Below are positions 50,517 to 59,947 of a stretch of DNA of 63,721 nt, piece after piece. The notes beneath the pieces are model-generated. The model saw only the letters and a program-made list of their open reading frames with translations, made no database searches and was not told the DNA's origin. The DNA comes from an uncultured Oscillospiraceae bacterium. Lineage in GTDB: Bacteria; Bacillota; Clostridia; Oscillospirales; Acutalibacteraceae. The translations under genes were made by a program, and so were the position numbers. Location: NCBI GenBank assembly GCA_900544715.1, contig UQWL01000016.1, positions 1-63,721 of the forward strand. The letters are read 5' to 3'. Numbering within the stretch: the first letter of the stretch is position 1; every line of letters begins with the position of its first letter.

Positions 50517-52052
50517 TTGGATACGGTTGAACAAAACTTTGCGATTGAGCTTAAACACATTACAAAGACCTTTGGCCCGGTTGTCGCCAATGATGATATC
50601 AGCCTGTCCGTCAAGCAGGGCGAGATTCTCGCCCTGCTTGGCGAAAACGGTTCCGGCAAGACAACACTAATGAATATGCTCTCCGGCATTTACCATCCGG
50701 ATAGCGGTTCTATCTACGTCCGCGGTGAGCAGCGCTCGATTGCTTCGCCCCACGATGCGCTGTCGCTCGGCATCGGCATGATCCACCAGCACTTCAAGCT
50801 GGTGGATGTTTTTACCGCGCAGGATAACATTGTCATGGGCACGGAGAAAGACCGCCGCCTGCGAAAAAAAGCGCTGGCAGGAGAAATCACCTCCCTCTGC
50901 CAAAAATATGGGTTGGAAATTGACCCTCTGAAAAAAACCTACAACATGTCCGTCAGCGAAAAGCAAACGGTTGAGATCCTCAAGGTGCTTTACCGCGGCG
51001 CGGACATCCTGATCCTCGATGAACCGACGGCCGTGCTCACGCCGCAGGAAACGGACAAGCTCTTCTCCATCCTGCGCAGTATGCGCGATCAGGGCTGCGC
51101 CGTGATTATCATCACGCACAAATTAAACGAAGTGCTCGCCATCAGCGACCGCGTGACCATCCTGCGAAAGGGGAAAAGCGTCGCCACGGTGATTACGGCG
51201 GAAACCAGCGCCCAGGAACTCACCGAGCTGATGGTTGGCAAAAAGGTATCCCTGCAAATTGAACGGCCCTGTGTGGAGCAGGAAAAGGCCCTGTTTGAAG
51301 TGCACCACCTCTCCGTGCGCAATGAAGACGGCGTATATGCACTCAACGATATCTCCTTCGACCTCAACGGCGGCGAAATTCTCGGCGTGGCGGGCGTAGC
51401 AGGCAGCGGGCAGAAGGAGCTGTGCGAAACCGTCGCCGGCCTGATGCACGCAGAAAAGGGCGCAATCCTTTATAAAAAAGAAAATATCGTGGGCAAATCG
51501 CCCCGTGAAATCATAAGGATGGGCATCAGCATGAGCTTCATCCCAGAGGATCGGCTGGGTATGGGCCTGGTGGCCTCCATGGGCATGACGGATAACATGC
51601 TGCTCAAATCCTATAAAAACGGAAAATCCCCTTTTATCAATAAAAAACCGGCAAGGGAGCTCGCCCTGCGGCTGATTGATACGCTCGAAATCGTCACGCC
51701 CGGCGTGACGACCCCGGTTTCCCGCCTCTCCGGCGGCAATGTGCAAAAGGTGCTGCTCGGGCGCGAAATTGAGTCAGAGCCGCAGCTGCTCATCACGGCC
51801 TACCCAGTGCGCGGGTTGGATATCAACTCCTCCTACACGATTTACGACCTGCTCAATGAGCAGAAGAAAAAGGGCGTGGCGGTGCTCTTCATCGGAGAAG
51901 ATCTCGATGTGCTGCTGGAACTGTGCGACCGGATCATGGTACTATGCCATGGAGCGGTCACCGGCATTCTGGATGCACCGAGCGCTACCAAAGAGCAAAT
52001 CGGCCTCCTCATGGCCGGAGAAACGATCGAAAAGGAGGCAGATGCCCAATGA
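50517..52052 (+). CDS. Nucleoside ABC importer ATPase (double NBD)
   Basis: About 511 residues. NBD1: GENGSGKTTLMNMLSG, a changed signature MSVSEKQTVEIL, Walker B ILILDEPTAVLTPQE, IITHKLNEVL. NBD2: changed Walker A GVAGSGQKELCE, intact LSGGNVQKVLLGRE, and LLITAYPVRGLD in place of LDEPTRGLD. This is the RbsA/NupO type. TTG 50517 follows GGGTGGT at seven bases; GTG 50505 is a possible longer start. It links the BMP receptor to the permeases, with its stop overlapping the next gene (ATGA). Confidence 0.92.
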   Translation: MDTVEQNFAIELKHITKTFGPVVANDDISLSVKQGEILALLGENGSGKTTLMNMLSGIYHPDSGSIYVRGEQRSIASPHDALSLGIGMIHQHFKLVDVFTAQDNIVMGTEKDRRLRKKALAGEITSLCQKYGLEIDPLKKTYNMSVSEKQTVEILKVLYRGADILILDEPTAVLTPQETDKLFSILRSMRDQGCAVIIITHKLNEVLAISDRVTILRKGKSVATVITAETSAQELTELMVGKKVSLQIERPCVEQEKALFEVHHLSVRNEDGVYALNDISFDLNGGEILGVAGVAGSGQKELCETVAGLMHAEKGAILYKKENIVGKSPREIIRMGISMSFIPEDRLGMGLVASMGMTDNMLLKSYKNGKSPFINKKPARELALRLIDTLEIVTPGVTTPVSRLSGGNVQKVLLGREIESEPQLLITAYPVRGLDINSSYTIYDLLNEQKKKGVAVLFIGEDLDVLLELCDRIMVLCHGAVTGILDAPSATKEQIGLLMAGETIEKEADAQ

Positions 52053-53167
52053 GTAAGCCTACCCTACCCTCCTCGGCGACCCGGCGCAGTTCCCCGGAGC
52101 CGCTGCTCCGTGTGGTGAAAAAGCCGGAGCTCCCGCCATGGCAGGCCTCCCTGCTCCGCGTGGGCGCATTCCTCCTGGCCATCGCCGCGGGGGCGCTGTT
52201 CATCCTGATGCTGGGGCAAAACCCGCTGAGCGTTTATGCAGAGATGATCCGCGGCTGCTTCCGCAGCAAAATCGCCATCCAATCCACGGTGAAAATCGGC
52301 ATTCCCCTGCTGGTCACTTCGCTCGGCGTGACCCTCGCTTTTAAAATGAAATTCTGGAATATCGGCGCGGAGGGGCAGCTGATTATGGGCGCGGTGTTCG
52401 CCTCCTATTTTGCACTGTTCCACAGCGATTGGCCGCACCTTTTGCTGATGCTGGCCTGTTTCCTGGCCGGTATCATCGGCGGCGGCCTGTGGGGGCTGAT
52501 CCCCGCCGTATTTAAGGCGCGCTTCAACACCAATGAAACCCTGCTGACGCTGATGCTCAACTATATTGCCTATTACATCGTCGATTACCTGCGCCAGGGG
52601 CCATGGCAGGACCCGGAGGCGCGCGGCTTCCCCAAAATTGCCACCTTTGATTCAAACGCCTACCTCGGCAAAATCCTCGGCGTGCAGTTCGGGTGGATCA
52701 TCGGCCTCCTGCTTGTGGTGCTTGTATTCGTTTACCTGCGCTATACCAAAAGCGGCTATGAAATCAGCGTGGTGGGCGAAAGCCAGGCCACGGCCCGGTA
52801 TGCCGGTATCAACGTAAAGCGCGTGATGATCGTCACGATGGTTCTCAGCGGGGCGATCTCCGGCATTGCCGGCATGCTCCAGGTGACCGGCACGGATTTT
52901 ACGCTCTCTACCGGCGTTGCGAGCGGCGTGGGCTTCACGGCGATTATCGTCGCCTGGCTCGGCCAGCTCAATCCCTTTGTGATTCTCGTTTTCACCACGT
53001 TTTTCAGCATCCTGGAAAAGGGCAGCGGCGTGATTCAAACCGCCTTCGGCCTTTCCTCCTATGCCGCGGATATTTTACAGGGCGTGATCCTGTTTTTCAT
53101 TCTGGGATGTGAATTTTTCATTCGCTACTCCTTTGCGTTTCGCAAGAAAGGGGGCAACGCCAAATGA
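52049..53167 (+). CDS. Nucleoside ABC importer permease 1
   Basis: 372 residues from ATG 52049 (AAAGGAGGC upstream), overlapping the ATPase stop. BPD_transp_2 family with about nine helices; GIPLLVTSLGVTLAFKMKFWNIGAEGQLIMGA and SGAISGIAGMLQVTG are typical of YufP/NupP-type subunits. The cytoplasmic N-terminus of about 30 residues is Pro/Arg-rich. It forms a heterodimer with permease 2. Confidence 0.92.
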   Translation: MSKPTLPSSATRRSSPEPLLRVVKKPELPPWQASLLRVGAFLLAIAAGALFILMLGQNPLSVYAEMIRGCFRSKIAIQSTVKIGIPLLVTSLGVTLAFKMKFWNIGAEGQLIMGAVFASYFALFHSDWPHLLLMLACFLAGIIGGGLWGLIPAVFKARFNTNETLLTLMLNYIAYYIVDYLRQGPWQDPEARGFPKIATFDSNAYLGKILGVQFGWIIGLLLVVLVFVYLRYTKSGYEISVVGESQATARYAGINVKRVMIVTMVLSGAISGIAGMLQVTGTDFTLSTGVASGVGFTAIIVAWLGQLNPFVILVFTTFFSILEKGSGVIQTAFGLSSYAADILQGVILFFILGCEFFIRYSFAFRKKGGNAK

Positions 53168-54120
53168 ACACCTTTGTCAACTTTCTGCACGCCGCGCTTT
53201 TGGCGGGCACGCCCCTGATGTTTGGCACGCTGGGTGAAATCGTTACGGAAAAGGCGGGCAACCTCAACCTCGGCGTGGAAGGCATGATGTCCATCGGCGC
53301 GATCGCGGGGTTTTATGTGGGCTTTACCACGCAGAATATTGTGCTCGCGGTGCTCGGCGCCTTTCTGGCAGGCCTTCTCTCCGCCCTGATCTATGCGTTT
53401 CTGACCGTTACGCTCAAAGCAAACCAAAATGTGACGGGCCTCACCCTGACGATCTTTGGCGTGGGCTTCGCCAATTTCTTCGGTGATTTTCTGCGCGAAT
53501 CGGCCGGGATCGACGTGCTGAAGCTATCGGATAAAATCACCAACACCGTGCAGGCGATTCATATCCCTGTGCTCAGCGATATCCCCTATGTGGGGAAGCT
53601 CTTTTTTCAATATAACCCCTTCGTTTATTTTGGGATTCTCCTGTGCGTTTTGATGGGCGTCTATATCCTGCACACGCGCAAGGGCCTTAACCTCTGCGCG
53701 GTGGGCGAAAACCCCGGCGCGGCCGACGCGGCGGGCGTGAACGTCACCCGTGTGAAATATTTCAATATCCTGCTCGGCGGCGGGGTATGCGGCATCGGCG
53801 GCGCCTATATCTCGCTGGTGCTCTGCGGCGGCGTGTGGGTGACCGACAGCGTCAGCGGCCTCGGATGGATCGCTGTGGCGCTCGTAATCTTCGCAAGCTG
53901 GAACCCCTTCAAGGCGATTCTCGGCTCCTTTATCTTCGGCGCGTTCAACATCCTGAAGTTTTACATTCCCAAAAACATCATCACCATCCCGGAAGCGATT
54001 TTTGATATGCTGCCCTTCCTCGTGACGGCGATTGTGCTGATCGTCACCTCCATTCGGAAGAGCAAAGAGAACACGCAACCCGCGGGCTGCGGGGTAAATT
54101 ACTTCCGCGAGGAGCGGTAA
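53164..54120 (+). CDS. Nucleoside ABC importer permease 2
   Basis: 318 residues, overlapping permease 1 by ATGA. BPD_transp_2 family, YufQ/NupQ type: ALLAGTPLMFGTLGEIVTEKAGNLNLGVEGMM, NVTGLTLTIFGVGFANFFG, GENPGAADAAGVNVTRVKY, GLGWIAVALVIFASWNPFKAILGSFIFGA. It completes the four-gene importer (receptor, ATPase, two permeases) that follows xpt. A perfect terminator stem follows the stop. Confidence 0.92.
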   Translation: MNTFVNFLHAALLAGTPLMFGTLGEIVTEKAGNLNLGVEGMMSIGAIAGFYVGFTTQNIVLAVLGAFLAGLLSALIYAFLTVTLKANQNVTGLTLTIFGVGFANFFGDFLRESAGIDVLKLSDKITNTVQAIHIPVLSDIPYVGKLFFQYNPFVYFGILLCVLMGVYILHTRKGLNLCAVGENPGAADAAGVNVTRVKYFNILLGGGVCGIGGAYISLVLCGGVWVTDSVSGLGWIAVALVIFASWNPFKAILGSFIFGAFNILKFYIPKNIITIPEAIFDMLPFLVTAIVLIVTSIRKSKENTQPAGCGVNYFREER

Positions 54121-54138
54121 CCGAAAAACCGAATTTAC

Positions 54139-54177
54139 AAACCGGCCGTTGCAGATGCGTTCTGCAACGGCCGGTTT
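54139..54177 (+). terminator. Terminator of the nucleoside importer operon
   Basis: AAACCGGCCGTTGCAG (54139-54154) pairs with CTGCAACGGCCGGTTT (54162-54177). Confidence 0.8.
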
Positions 54178-54297
54178 GATAAAGACGCACACGCCAGGGT
54201 TGGGGTAACCGCTGCCCTGCTGATGGATTTACAAGGCTTGACCCTGTGTGTGGTTTAAAGACGTTCTCTCGTGGCGCCTTAGAAGCCACTCGTTAAG

Positions 54298-54340
54298 AAA
54301 AAGCTGTTGCGAAATGTGAAACACTTCGCAACAGCTTTTT
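54298..54340. terminator. Bidirectional terminator
   Basis: AAAAAGCTGTTGCGAA (54298-54313) pairs with TTCGCAACAGCTTTTT (54325-54340); T-runs on both strands. It ends the minus-strand lipoprotein at 54352. Confidence 0.88.
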
Positions 54341-54351
54341 GATAGGCACTT

Positions 54352-55650
54352 TTATTCGGAAAGGATTTTTTGTAGGGACGATCCATCTACCCGATATGCT
54401 CTGAATTCCTGGCCGTACGCGTCCTTCCGGTATAGCAACAGAAGATTCCCGCCCTCATCCATATTGATCCGGTCAAGAAATGGATATTCTGAATCACTGT
54501 CCATCTGGAGTCGGGTAATCTCTCCCGTCTGCGTATGTACTGCATAAATTACGGACTTTCCAGCCTCTGCTGAACGTGCAAGACTATTTTTTTGAAAATA
54601 CAGATGGGGCGTTTTCTCACTGTTATACAGGCTCTCTAAATTCCCTGAAAAATCATACTCTTGATCCATTCCAAATAACAGCTCATACTGTTCCCCCCGC
54701 TGGATAAAAAGCGAGGCACGCAGGCTCTGGTAATCCGTTACAATCAGCAGGTTGCCAACCACATATAGATTCAGCGGGCTTAAAATTTCACGGTTGATCT
54801 CCGGCTCTTCTGTTTGGGTGAGCAGTTTCCCGTTGCCATCGTAGGTGTAAAGGTAGCAATGATCCTCTCCGCCTTTTTTCTGCCTGCCCAAGCCATAGAT
54901 CTTGCCGTCAGCGGCGCAGGCCACCTCAAGCACCGTCCCTTTGCTGTTTTGCTCGCCCTCCTGATAAAAAAATTCATTTTTCAGGATTGTTTTGCGCTTT
55001 CCGGTTTTTCCATCGTATTTTTCGATTTCCGTGACGATGGAATTTTCCTCCTTGTGGGGGACGTAGCCAATGAATTCCGTTGCCGACAGCTTACTGAGGT
55101 TGATTAGCGCGGTGACATTTTTTCGTTTCTCCACAACGGTGAACGTCTTCTCTTTGGCATCGATCCGAATCAGGTTGTTAATGTCTGTGCCGTCGACATC
55201 CGCGCTCCCATACCAGGTGTAAAAATATCGCCCATCCATGAAAACCGCATCTCCGCTGGAGACGTTCGTATCAGCGATCCGCCCCACCGCCGTCATCTGC
55301 TGTGTCTGGCCGTCATACACCGCAAAACGGCTGCTATTGGAATCCTGCTCTCCATCCAGGCCCGCATAACTCGTGCAGAAAAGATCGCCGCAAAAATTGC
55401 TCAGGTAGCGGATTTTTTTTGCCTCACCCTTTGCGGAGGAGGAGTCAAAGATCAATTGGGCCTGCTGGGCGGAAATCCGTTTCGGCTCTTTGGAATTTTG
55501 CAAAACAAAAGGAGTGGTTTCCACCGAGACGGGCTTTTCCTGCGCCCCTGTCGTCTGCTCCGAATCGCCCGGCTCCTCCCGGTTGCAGGCTGTCAAAAGC
55601 AGAAAAGAAAGTGCAAGGGCTAAAAGGGCTGTTAATCTTCTGTTCAGCAT
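54352..55650 (-). CDS. Lipoprotein with beta-propeller-like sequence
   Basis: 432 residues. MLNRRLTALLALALSFLLLTAC gives a lipid-anchored protein. The rest is a series of strands of the pattern 'hydrophobic-x-Asp-Gly-x-Tyr' (GDAVFMDGRYFYTWYGS, VACAADGKIYGLGRQKKG, DHCYLYTYDGNGKLLTQTE, YVVGNLLIVTDYQ, HLYFQKNSL), suggesting a six- or seven-bladed propeller. No family recognised. GGAAAGGAC precedes ATG 55650. It lies 21 bp downstream of the C39-like gene on the same strand; the two may be co-transcribed and act together outside the cell. Confidence 0.65.
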   Translation of the reverse strand: MLNRRLTALLALALSFLLLTACNREEPGDSEQTTGAQEKPVSVETTPFVLQNSKEPKRISAQQAQLIFDSSSAKGEAKKIRYLSNFCGDLFCTSYAGLDGEQDSNSSRFAVYDGQTQQMTAVGRIADTNVSSGDAVFMDGRYFYTWYGSADVDGTDINNLIRIDAKEKTFTVVEKRKNVTALINLSKLSATEFIGYVPHKEENSIVTEIEKYDGKTGKRKTILKNEFFYQEGEQNSKGTVLEVACAADGKIYGLGRQKKGGEDHCYLYTYDGNGKLLTQTEEPEINREILSPLNLYVVGNLLIVTDYQSLRASLFIQRGEQYELLFGMDQEYDFSGNLESLYNSEKTPHLYFQKNSLARSAEAGKSVIYAVHTQTGEITRLQMDSDSEYPFLDRINMDEGGNLLLLYRKDAYGQEFRAYRVDGSSLQKILSE

Positions 55651-55671
55651 GATTCAGTCCTTTCCATAGGC

Positions 55672-56469
55672 TTAAAACCCAATCGCATTCTGACCTGTGC
55701 CCATTTTATTGGTATTTACTGCCCAGATTTGCGTAAAATTTCTCGTGAACTTTCCATTCCCAAAATTTTTTCCATACTTTGGGAAGTAATATGGATCAAC
55801 AATATTATAATAGTTGGGATTTATATCTGGATTATCACGGTTTGCATTTGTATATCCCACTAAGTTCGTGTAATGTCCATCTGTTTTATATGGCCAGTAA
55901 ACAGTATTATACGAAGCCAAGGTAAAGATAATGGGCGCATTTTTATTCACATACATCGTTCGAATGCATGCTACCAGATCACTTTCATTATAGACCCTGC
56001 GTCGAATATATGTATTCCTACTTTGTACCTTATTTAAATAATTAAGTACCGTTACCATTGCAGGCCCCCTCCCAACTGCATTTTGAATTGTTGTTTGAGA
56101 AGGCACTGCTTGAGTAGAATCTGCTTTTTTGATATACTTTAAAATTTGCTGAACAGTTGCAGGAGCGCATTTGGTATTATCCTCCTGCATCACGGCGTCT
56201 ACATTCAAAATTGCTGTAATTCCGGCACGTGTACTTGGCAGTTCTTCTGCCGCTAAACGCTCCGCCAAATCCCATTTTTCTTTTAGTTGTTCTTTTTGTT
56301 CCGGCGTTAAATTCGGATCGGCAAGCGCTTCCATTAAGATTTCGTCATTTGTTTGCCCGATTTCTGACGGCAATAAACCGCCCTCACTCGATGAACCCAG
56401 CGCCGCCGCCTGTGCCGTGAGAACTGTTGCGAATAAAATGGCAGTTGCTAATCCAATTACTTTTTTCAT
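55672..56469 (-). CDS. Secreted C39-like cysteine peptidase-fold protein
   Basis: 265 residues from ATG 56469, 9 bases after AAGGAG. Signal peptide MKKVIGLATAILFATVLTAQA. Residues 45-85 (LADPNLTPEQKEQLKEKWDLAERLAAEEL) are helical. The C39_2-like domain has the Cys in TKCAPATVQQILKYI (about 105-120), His in DGHYTNLVGYTN (near 205) and Asp in YNIVDPYY, the expected triad order. Proteins of this type cleave peptides or glycan-linked substrates outside the cell; some are inactive. AT-rich compared with its neighbours. The partner lipoprotein at 54352 follows. Confidence 0.72.
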   Translation of the reverse strand: MKKVIGLATAILFATVLTAQAAALGSSSEGGLLPSEIGQTNDEILMEALADPNLTPEQKEQLKEKWDLAERLAAEELPSTRAGITAILNVDAVMQEDNTKCAPATVQQILKYIKKADSTQAVPSQTTIQNAVGRGPAMVTVLNYLNKVQSRNTYIRRRVYNESDLVACIRTMYVNKNAPIIFTLASYNTVYWPYKTDGHYTNLVGYTNANRDNPDINPNYYNIVDPYYFPKYGKNFGNGKFTRNFTQIWAVNTNKMGTGQNAIGF

Positions 56470-56583
56470 TTCACTCATCTCCTTCTTTTATTTTCAATAT
56501 ATGGGTTGTATTTATTTTACACATTTTTATTTAACCTGTAAATATATATAATTATATTTATTTTTGTAAAGTTATATCAGAAA

Positions 56584-56611
56584 AAGGGTATCCCCAAACT
56601 GGGATACCCTT
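56584..56611. terminator. Terminator after the P-type ATPase
   Basis: AAGGGTATCCC and GGGATACCCTT (56601-56611) form a stem; on the minus strand TTTTTC follows. 17 bp beyond the ATPase stop. Confidence 0.85.
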
Positions 56612-56627
56612 CTCCTTTATTAAAATT

Positions 56628-59303
56628 TTACTGCCCCTTCTTTTTATAATACATGCGTTGGAACGCTTTGACGATCTCCACGATCGGGATAATCATAAAT
56701 GCCAGCAGCATCGCCTCGAAATACTCCATCGCCGTCAGCGGGACGAGGCGGAACGCATCCGCCAAAAACGGCACGTAGATCACCGTCGTCGTCAGCAGCA
56801 CGGAGAGCACCATCGCGCCATAGAGCACCCAGTTGTGGCTGCCGCGCAGGCCCATAGCCAATACGGAGCCATGCTGCGAGCGCATGTTGAAGGCGTGGAA
56901 TACCTCGCACATCGAAAGCGTCAGGAACGCCATGGTGATCGCATGGTTGTGCAGGCCTGTTAAATCGTCCACATTATTGTAGCCGAGCGCATAGGCAAAA
57001 ATCGTCTGCGCCGCAATCAAAATGCCCTGATACAAAAGCTCCGGCCCAAGGCCGCCCGCAAAGATGCCGTCCGTGGAGCTGCGCGGTTTTCGCTTCATCA
57101 AATTGCGCTCGCCGCGCTCCATGCCGAGGCCGATGGCGGGGATGCTATCCGTAATCAGGTTGATCCACAACAGATGAACCGGCAGCAGGATGGTAAACGG
57201 CCCGCCCGTCAGCGCGCCGAGCCCGATGGTGGCCACAAGGATACACACGACCTCGCTGAGGTTGGAGGAGAGCAGGAACTGGATCGTCTTGCGAATGTTG
57301 TCATAGATCCGCCGCCCCTCCTCCACGGCATGGACGATGGTGGCAAAGTTATCATCCGCAAGCACCATGTCGGCCACGTTTTTCGTCACGTCCGTGCCGG
57401 TAATGCCCATGCCGATGCCGATATCGGCTGTTTTGATCGCCGGGGCGTCGTTCACGCCGTCGCCCGTCATCGCGGTGACCATGCCGCGCTTTTTCCATGC
57501 GCTGACGATGCGCACCTTGTGCTCCGGCTGCACACGGGCATAAACGGAATACTGCTCTACCTGGCGCCCAAACGTTTCGTCATCCATCTCACTGAGCTGT
57601 GCGCCGGTGATTGCCTGGCTGGCGTCTTCGACGATTCCAAGCTCTTTGGCAATTGCCACGGCGGTATCGAGATGGTCACCCGTAATCATAATCGGCCGGA
57701 TGCCAGCCTCACGGCACTCCGCCACAGCTGCCTTCACCTCCGGGCGGATGGGATCAATCATGCCGGTCAGGCCGATGAAGACGAGCTCCTGCTCCAGCGC
57801 CTCCGGTTCTGTGGAGGCCGGAAGGCTATCATAGGAACGGAAGGCAGCGGCCAGCACACGCAGTGCTTTGTCCGCCATCGCCTTATTCTGCCGCAGGATT
57901 TCCTCGCGCTTCTCCTGCGTGAGCGCGATTGCCTCGCCGCCTTCCCAAATCTTTGTGCAGCGGCTGAGCACCACATCGGGCGCGCCCTTGGTATATTGGA
58001 TATACTGCCCTCCTTGCGCCTCGTGGACGGTGGACATCATCTTCCGCATAGAATCGAACGGCGCCTCGCCCACGCGTGGGAAAGTCTTTTTCAATTCACT
58101 TTTATTCAGGGAAAGCGACAGGCCATAGGAGACGAGCGCCGCCTCCGTCGGCTCGCCCGCCACGCTCCCGTCGGCTTTTACCTCCGCATCCGTGCAGAGA
58201 GCCATCGCCTGCGCAAGCAAGGGTTCATCCCCGCCAAAATGCTCAACGACGGTCATTTTATTCTGCGTGAGCGTTCCTGTTTTATCCGAGCAGATGATCT
58301 GCGCACAGCCCAGCGTTTCCACAGCGGTGAGCTTGCGGATGACGGCGTTGCGCTTTGACATATTGGTCACGCCGATGGAGAGTACGATTGTGACCACGGC
58401 CGCCAGCCCCTCCGGGATCGCCGCAACCGCCAGGCTGACGGCGATCAGGAAGGTATCCAGAATCGCCTGCAGATGGAAATCATGCCCACGCAGCAGGCCG
58501 AACGCAAAGATGAACACACAGATGCCGAGCACCAGCCAGGTCAAAATTTTACTCAGCTGCGTCAGCTTTTTCTGAAGCGGCGTCTCGCCGTCCTCCGCCT
58601 GGGTGATAGCTGTAGCGATCTTGCCCATCTCCGTGTGCATACCCGTCGCCGTGACGACCGCCTTGCCGCGGCCATAGGCAACTGTGCTGCCCATATAGGC
58701 CATATTCTTACGGTCGCCAAGCGCGACATCCTGCCCTTTGGGTGTCAATTTATCAATGAGCTTGCTCACCGGCACGCTCTCGCCCGTGAGTGCGGACTCT
58801 TCGATTTTCATGCTCGCACATTCAAACAGGCGGCAATCCGCCGGAACCGCGTCGCCCGCCTCCAGCACGAGCACATCGCCCACGGCGATCTCTTCGCTTT
58901 TTACGGTAATCAGCTCACCCTCCCGCAGCACCTTGCTGGTGGCCGCCGCCATCTTTTGGAGGGCTTCAATCGCCTTTTCGGCCTTGCTCTCCTGATATAC
59001 GCCCAGCACGGCGTTCAGGATCACGACCACCAGGATGATGACCACATCCGCATAGCCTTCCTTTTCATGACCGAGCGCAGCCGTAACGGCGGAAACAACC
59101 GCGGCACCGATCAGCACGAGGATCATCGGGTTGAGCAGCTGCTCGATAAACCTGCGCAGGAGGGATTTCTTTTTCGCCTCCTCCAGCCTGTTCCTGCCGT
59201 CGCGCGCGAGGCGCTGGGAGGCCTGGGTGCCGCTGAGGCCCTTCGGCGTGCTTTCCACCGCTGAAAATACATCCGAGATATTTTCCAGATAGTATTTTTT
59301 CAC
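56628..59303 (-). CDS. Calcium-type P-type ATPase (P2A)
   Basis: 891 residues from GTG 59303 (GAAGGAAGG upstream). N-terminal cation-ATPase domain, TGES dephosphorylation loop (IEESALTGESVPV), the phosphorylation site CSDKTGTLTQNKM (D near 333), KGAPD nucleotide-binding motif, MITGDHLDTA, and TGDGVNDAPAIKTADIGIGMG hinge. The helix 4 motif VAAIPEGLAAVV is that of Ca2+/Mn2+ pumps (PEGL). Ten helices are predicted. It exports Ca2+ from the cytoplasm using ATP. It stands alone. Confidence 0.93.
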   Translation of the reverse strand: MKKYYLENISDVFSAVESTPKGLSGTQASQRLARDGRNRLEEAKKKSLLRRFIEQLLNPMILVLIGAAVVSAVTAALGHEKEGYADVVIILVVVILNAVLGVYQESKAEKAIEALQKMAAATSKVLREGELITVKSEEIAVGDVLVLEAGDAVPADCRLFECASMKIEESALTGESVPVSKLIDKLTPKGQDVALGDRKNMAYMGSTVAYGRGKAVVTATGMHTEMGKIATAITQAEDGETPLQKKLTQLSKILTWLVLGICVFIFAFGLLRGHDFHLQAILDTFLIAVSLAVAAIPEGLAAVVTIVLSIGVTNMSKRNAVIRKLTAVETLGCAQIICSDKTGTLTQNKMTVVEHFGGDEPLLAQAMALCTDAEVKADGSVAGEPTEAALVSYGLSLSLNKSELKKTFPRVGEAPFDSMRKMMSTVHEAQGGQYIQYTKGAPDVVLSRCTKIWEGGEAIALTQEKREEILRQNKAMADKALRVLAAAFRSYDSLPASTEPEALEQELVFIGLTGMIDPIRPEVKAAVAECREAGIRPIMITGDHLDTAVAIAKELGIVEDASQAITGAQLSEMDDETFGRQVEQYSVYARVQPEHKVRIVSAWKKRGMVTAMTGDGVNDAPAIKTADIGIGMGITGTDVTKNVADMVLADDNFATIVHAVEEGRRIYDNIRKTIQFLLSSNLSEVVCILVATIGLGALTGGPFTILLPVHLLWINLITDSIPAIGLGMERGERNLMKRKPRSSTDGIFAGGLGPELLYQGILIAAQTIFAYALGYNNVDDLTGLHNHAITMAFLTLSMCEVFHAFNMRSQHGSVLAMGLRGSHNWVLYGAMVLSVLLTTTVIYVPFLADAFRLVPLTAMEYFEAMLLAFMIIPIVEIVKAFQRMYYKKKGQ

Positions 59304-59549
59304 TGTACTTCTGCCTTCCTTCTATTGTGTTCCAACAGCTATCTATGATAAACCGCCCTTCTAAGACGGATTTTGCCCAAAAAATCAAAAAATCCTCCAG
59401 CAGAGAGAAATCTGCTGAAGGTCTTGCTTCCATTTTCATGGATCGCCGCCAGACGCATTTGCGCCGTGTGTTGACAAGCGATTGCCAAGCTACTCCCCTT
59501 CACCGGCCCAGCCGGAAAAGCAATTTTTATATTATTTTTATCAAATGCG

Positions 59550-59642
59550 AAAAATGGCGTTGCCGCCGTGCGGCAGGAGGCGTTTCGCGCCGACAGACAT
59601 TTTTCTAATGCTTCAAACGATCCGTTTGAAGCTATCATACCA
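59550..59642 (+). repeat. Modular repeat, single copy
   Basis: Core 59550-59606: outer stem AAAAATGGC / GACATTTTT, inner hairpins GCCGC-CGT-GCGGC and GGCG-TTTCG-CGCC. The inverted-repeat module GCTTCAAACG-GAT-like centre-CGTTTGAAGC (59610-59632) and the tail TATCATAC follow. The rest of the gap from 59304 to 59868 shows no gene; a weak CTTCAGCAG/CTGCTGGAG stem lies near 59392-59424. Confidence 0.8.
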
Positions 59643-59868
59643 TGATTTTCCGCGAAGTCAATTGTTAGATACAAAATTTAAAATCCATTCACACTCTATT
59701 CATACCCTCAGCGGATACAAGCTGTCTATGGCCAAACAGCGCCCCCTCTCTCTCTATTACGCAAGCATAAGTTTCCCCCATTGGATCGATTTTTGCTGAT
59801 TCATTTTACCAGGTAAAAATGGCGTTCAAAACAAAAATAAAAGGAATCAAAAAAATAAATCGTATAAA

Positions 59869-59897
59869 TTGACTTTTTCATACATTGATGTTATAGT
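59869..59897 (+). promoter_or_regulatory. Promoter of the lipoprotein gene at 59948
   Basis: TTGACT (59869-59874), 17-bp spacer, TATAGT (59892-59897), leading to a 5' leader of about 45 nt. Confidence 0.75.
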
Positions 59898-59947
59898 AAA
59901 TAAGACATACGACATTTTCCAATCAAATCTGACGGGAGGCCCTATTT

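Noticed and set aside
57174..58358. Plus-strand frame of 394 residues opposite the P-type ATPase
   Set aside because: Antisense shadow of a complete P-type ATPase with His/Arg-rich composition.
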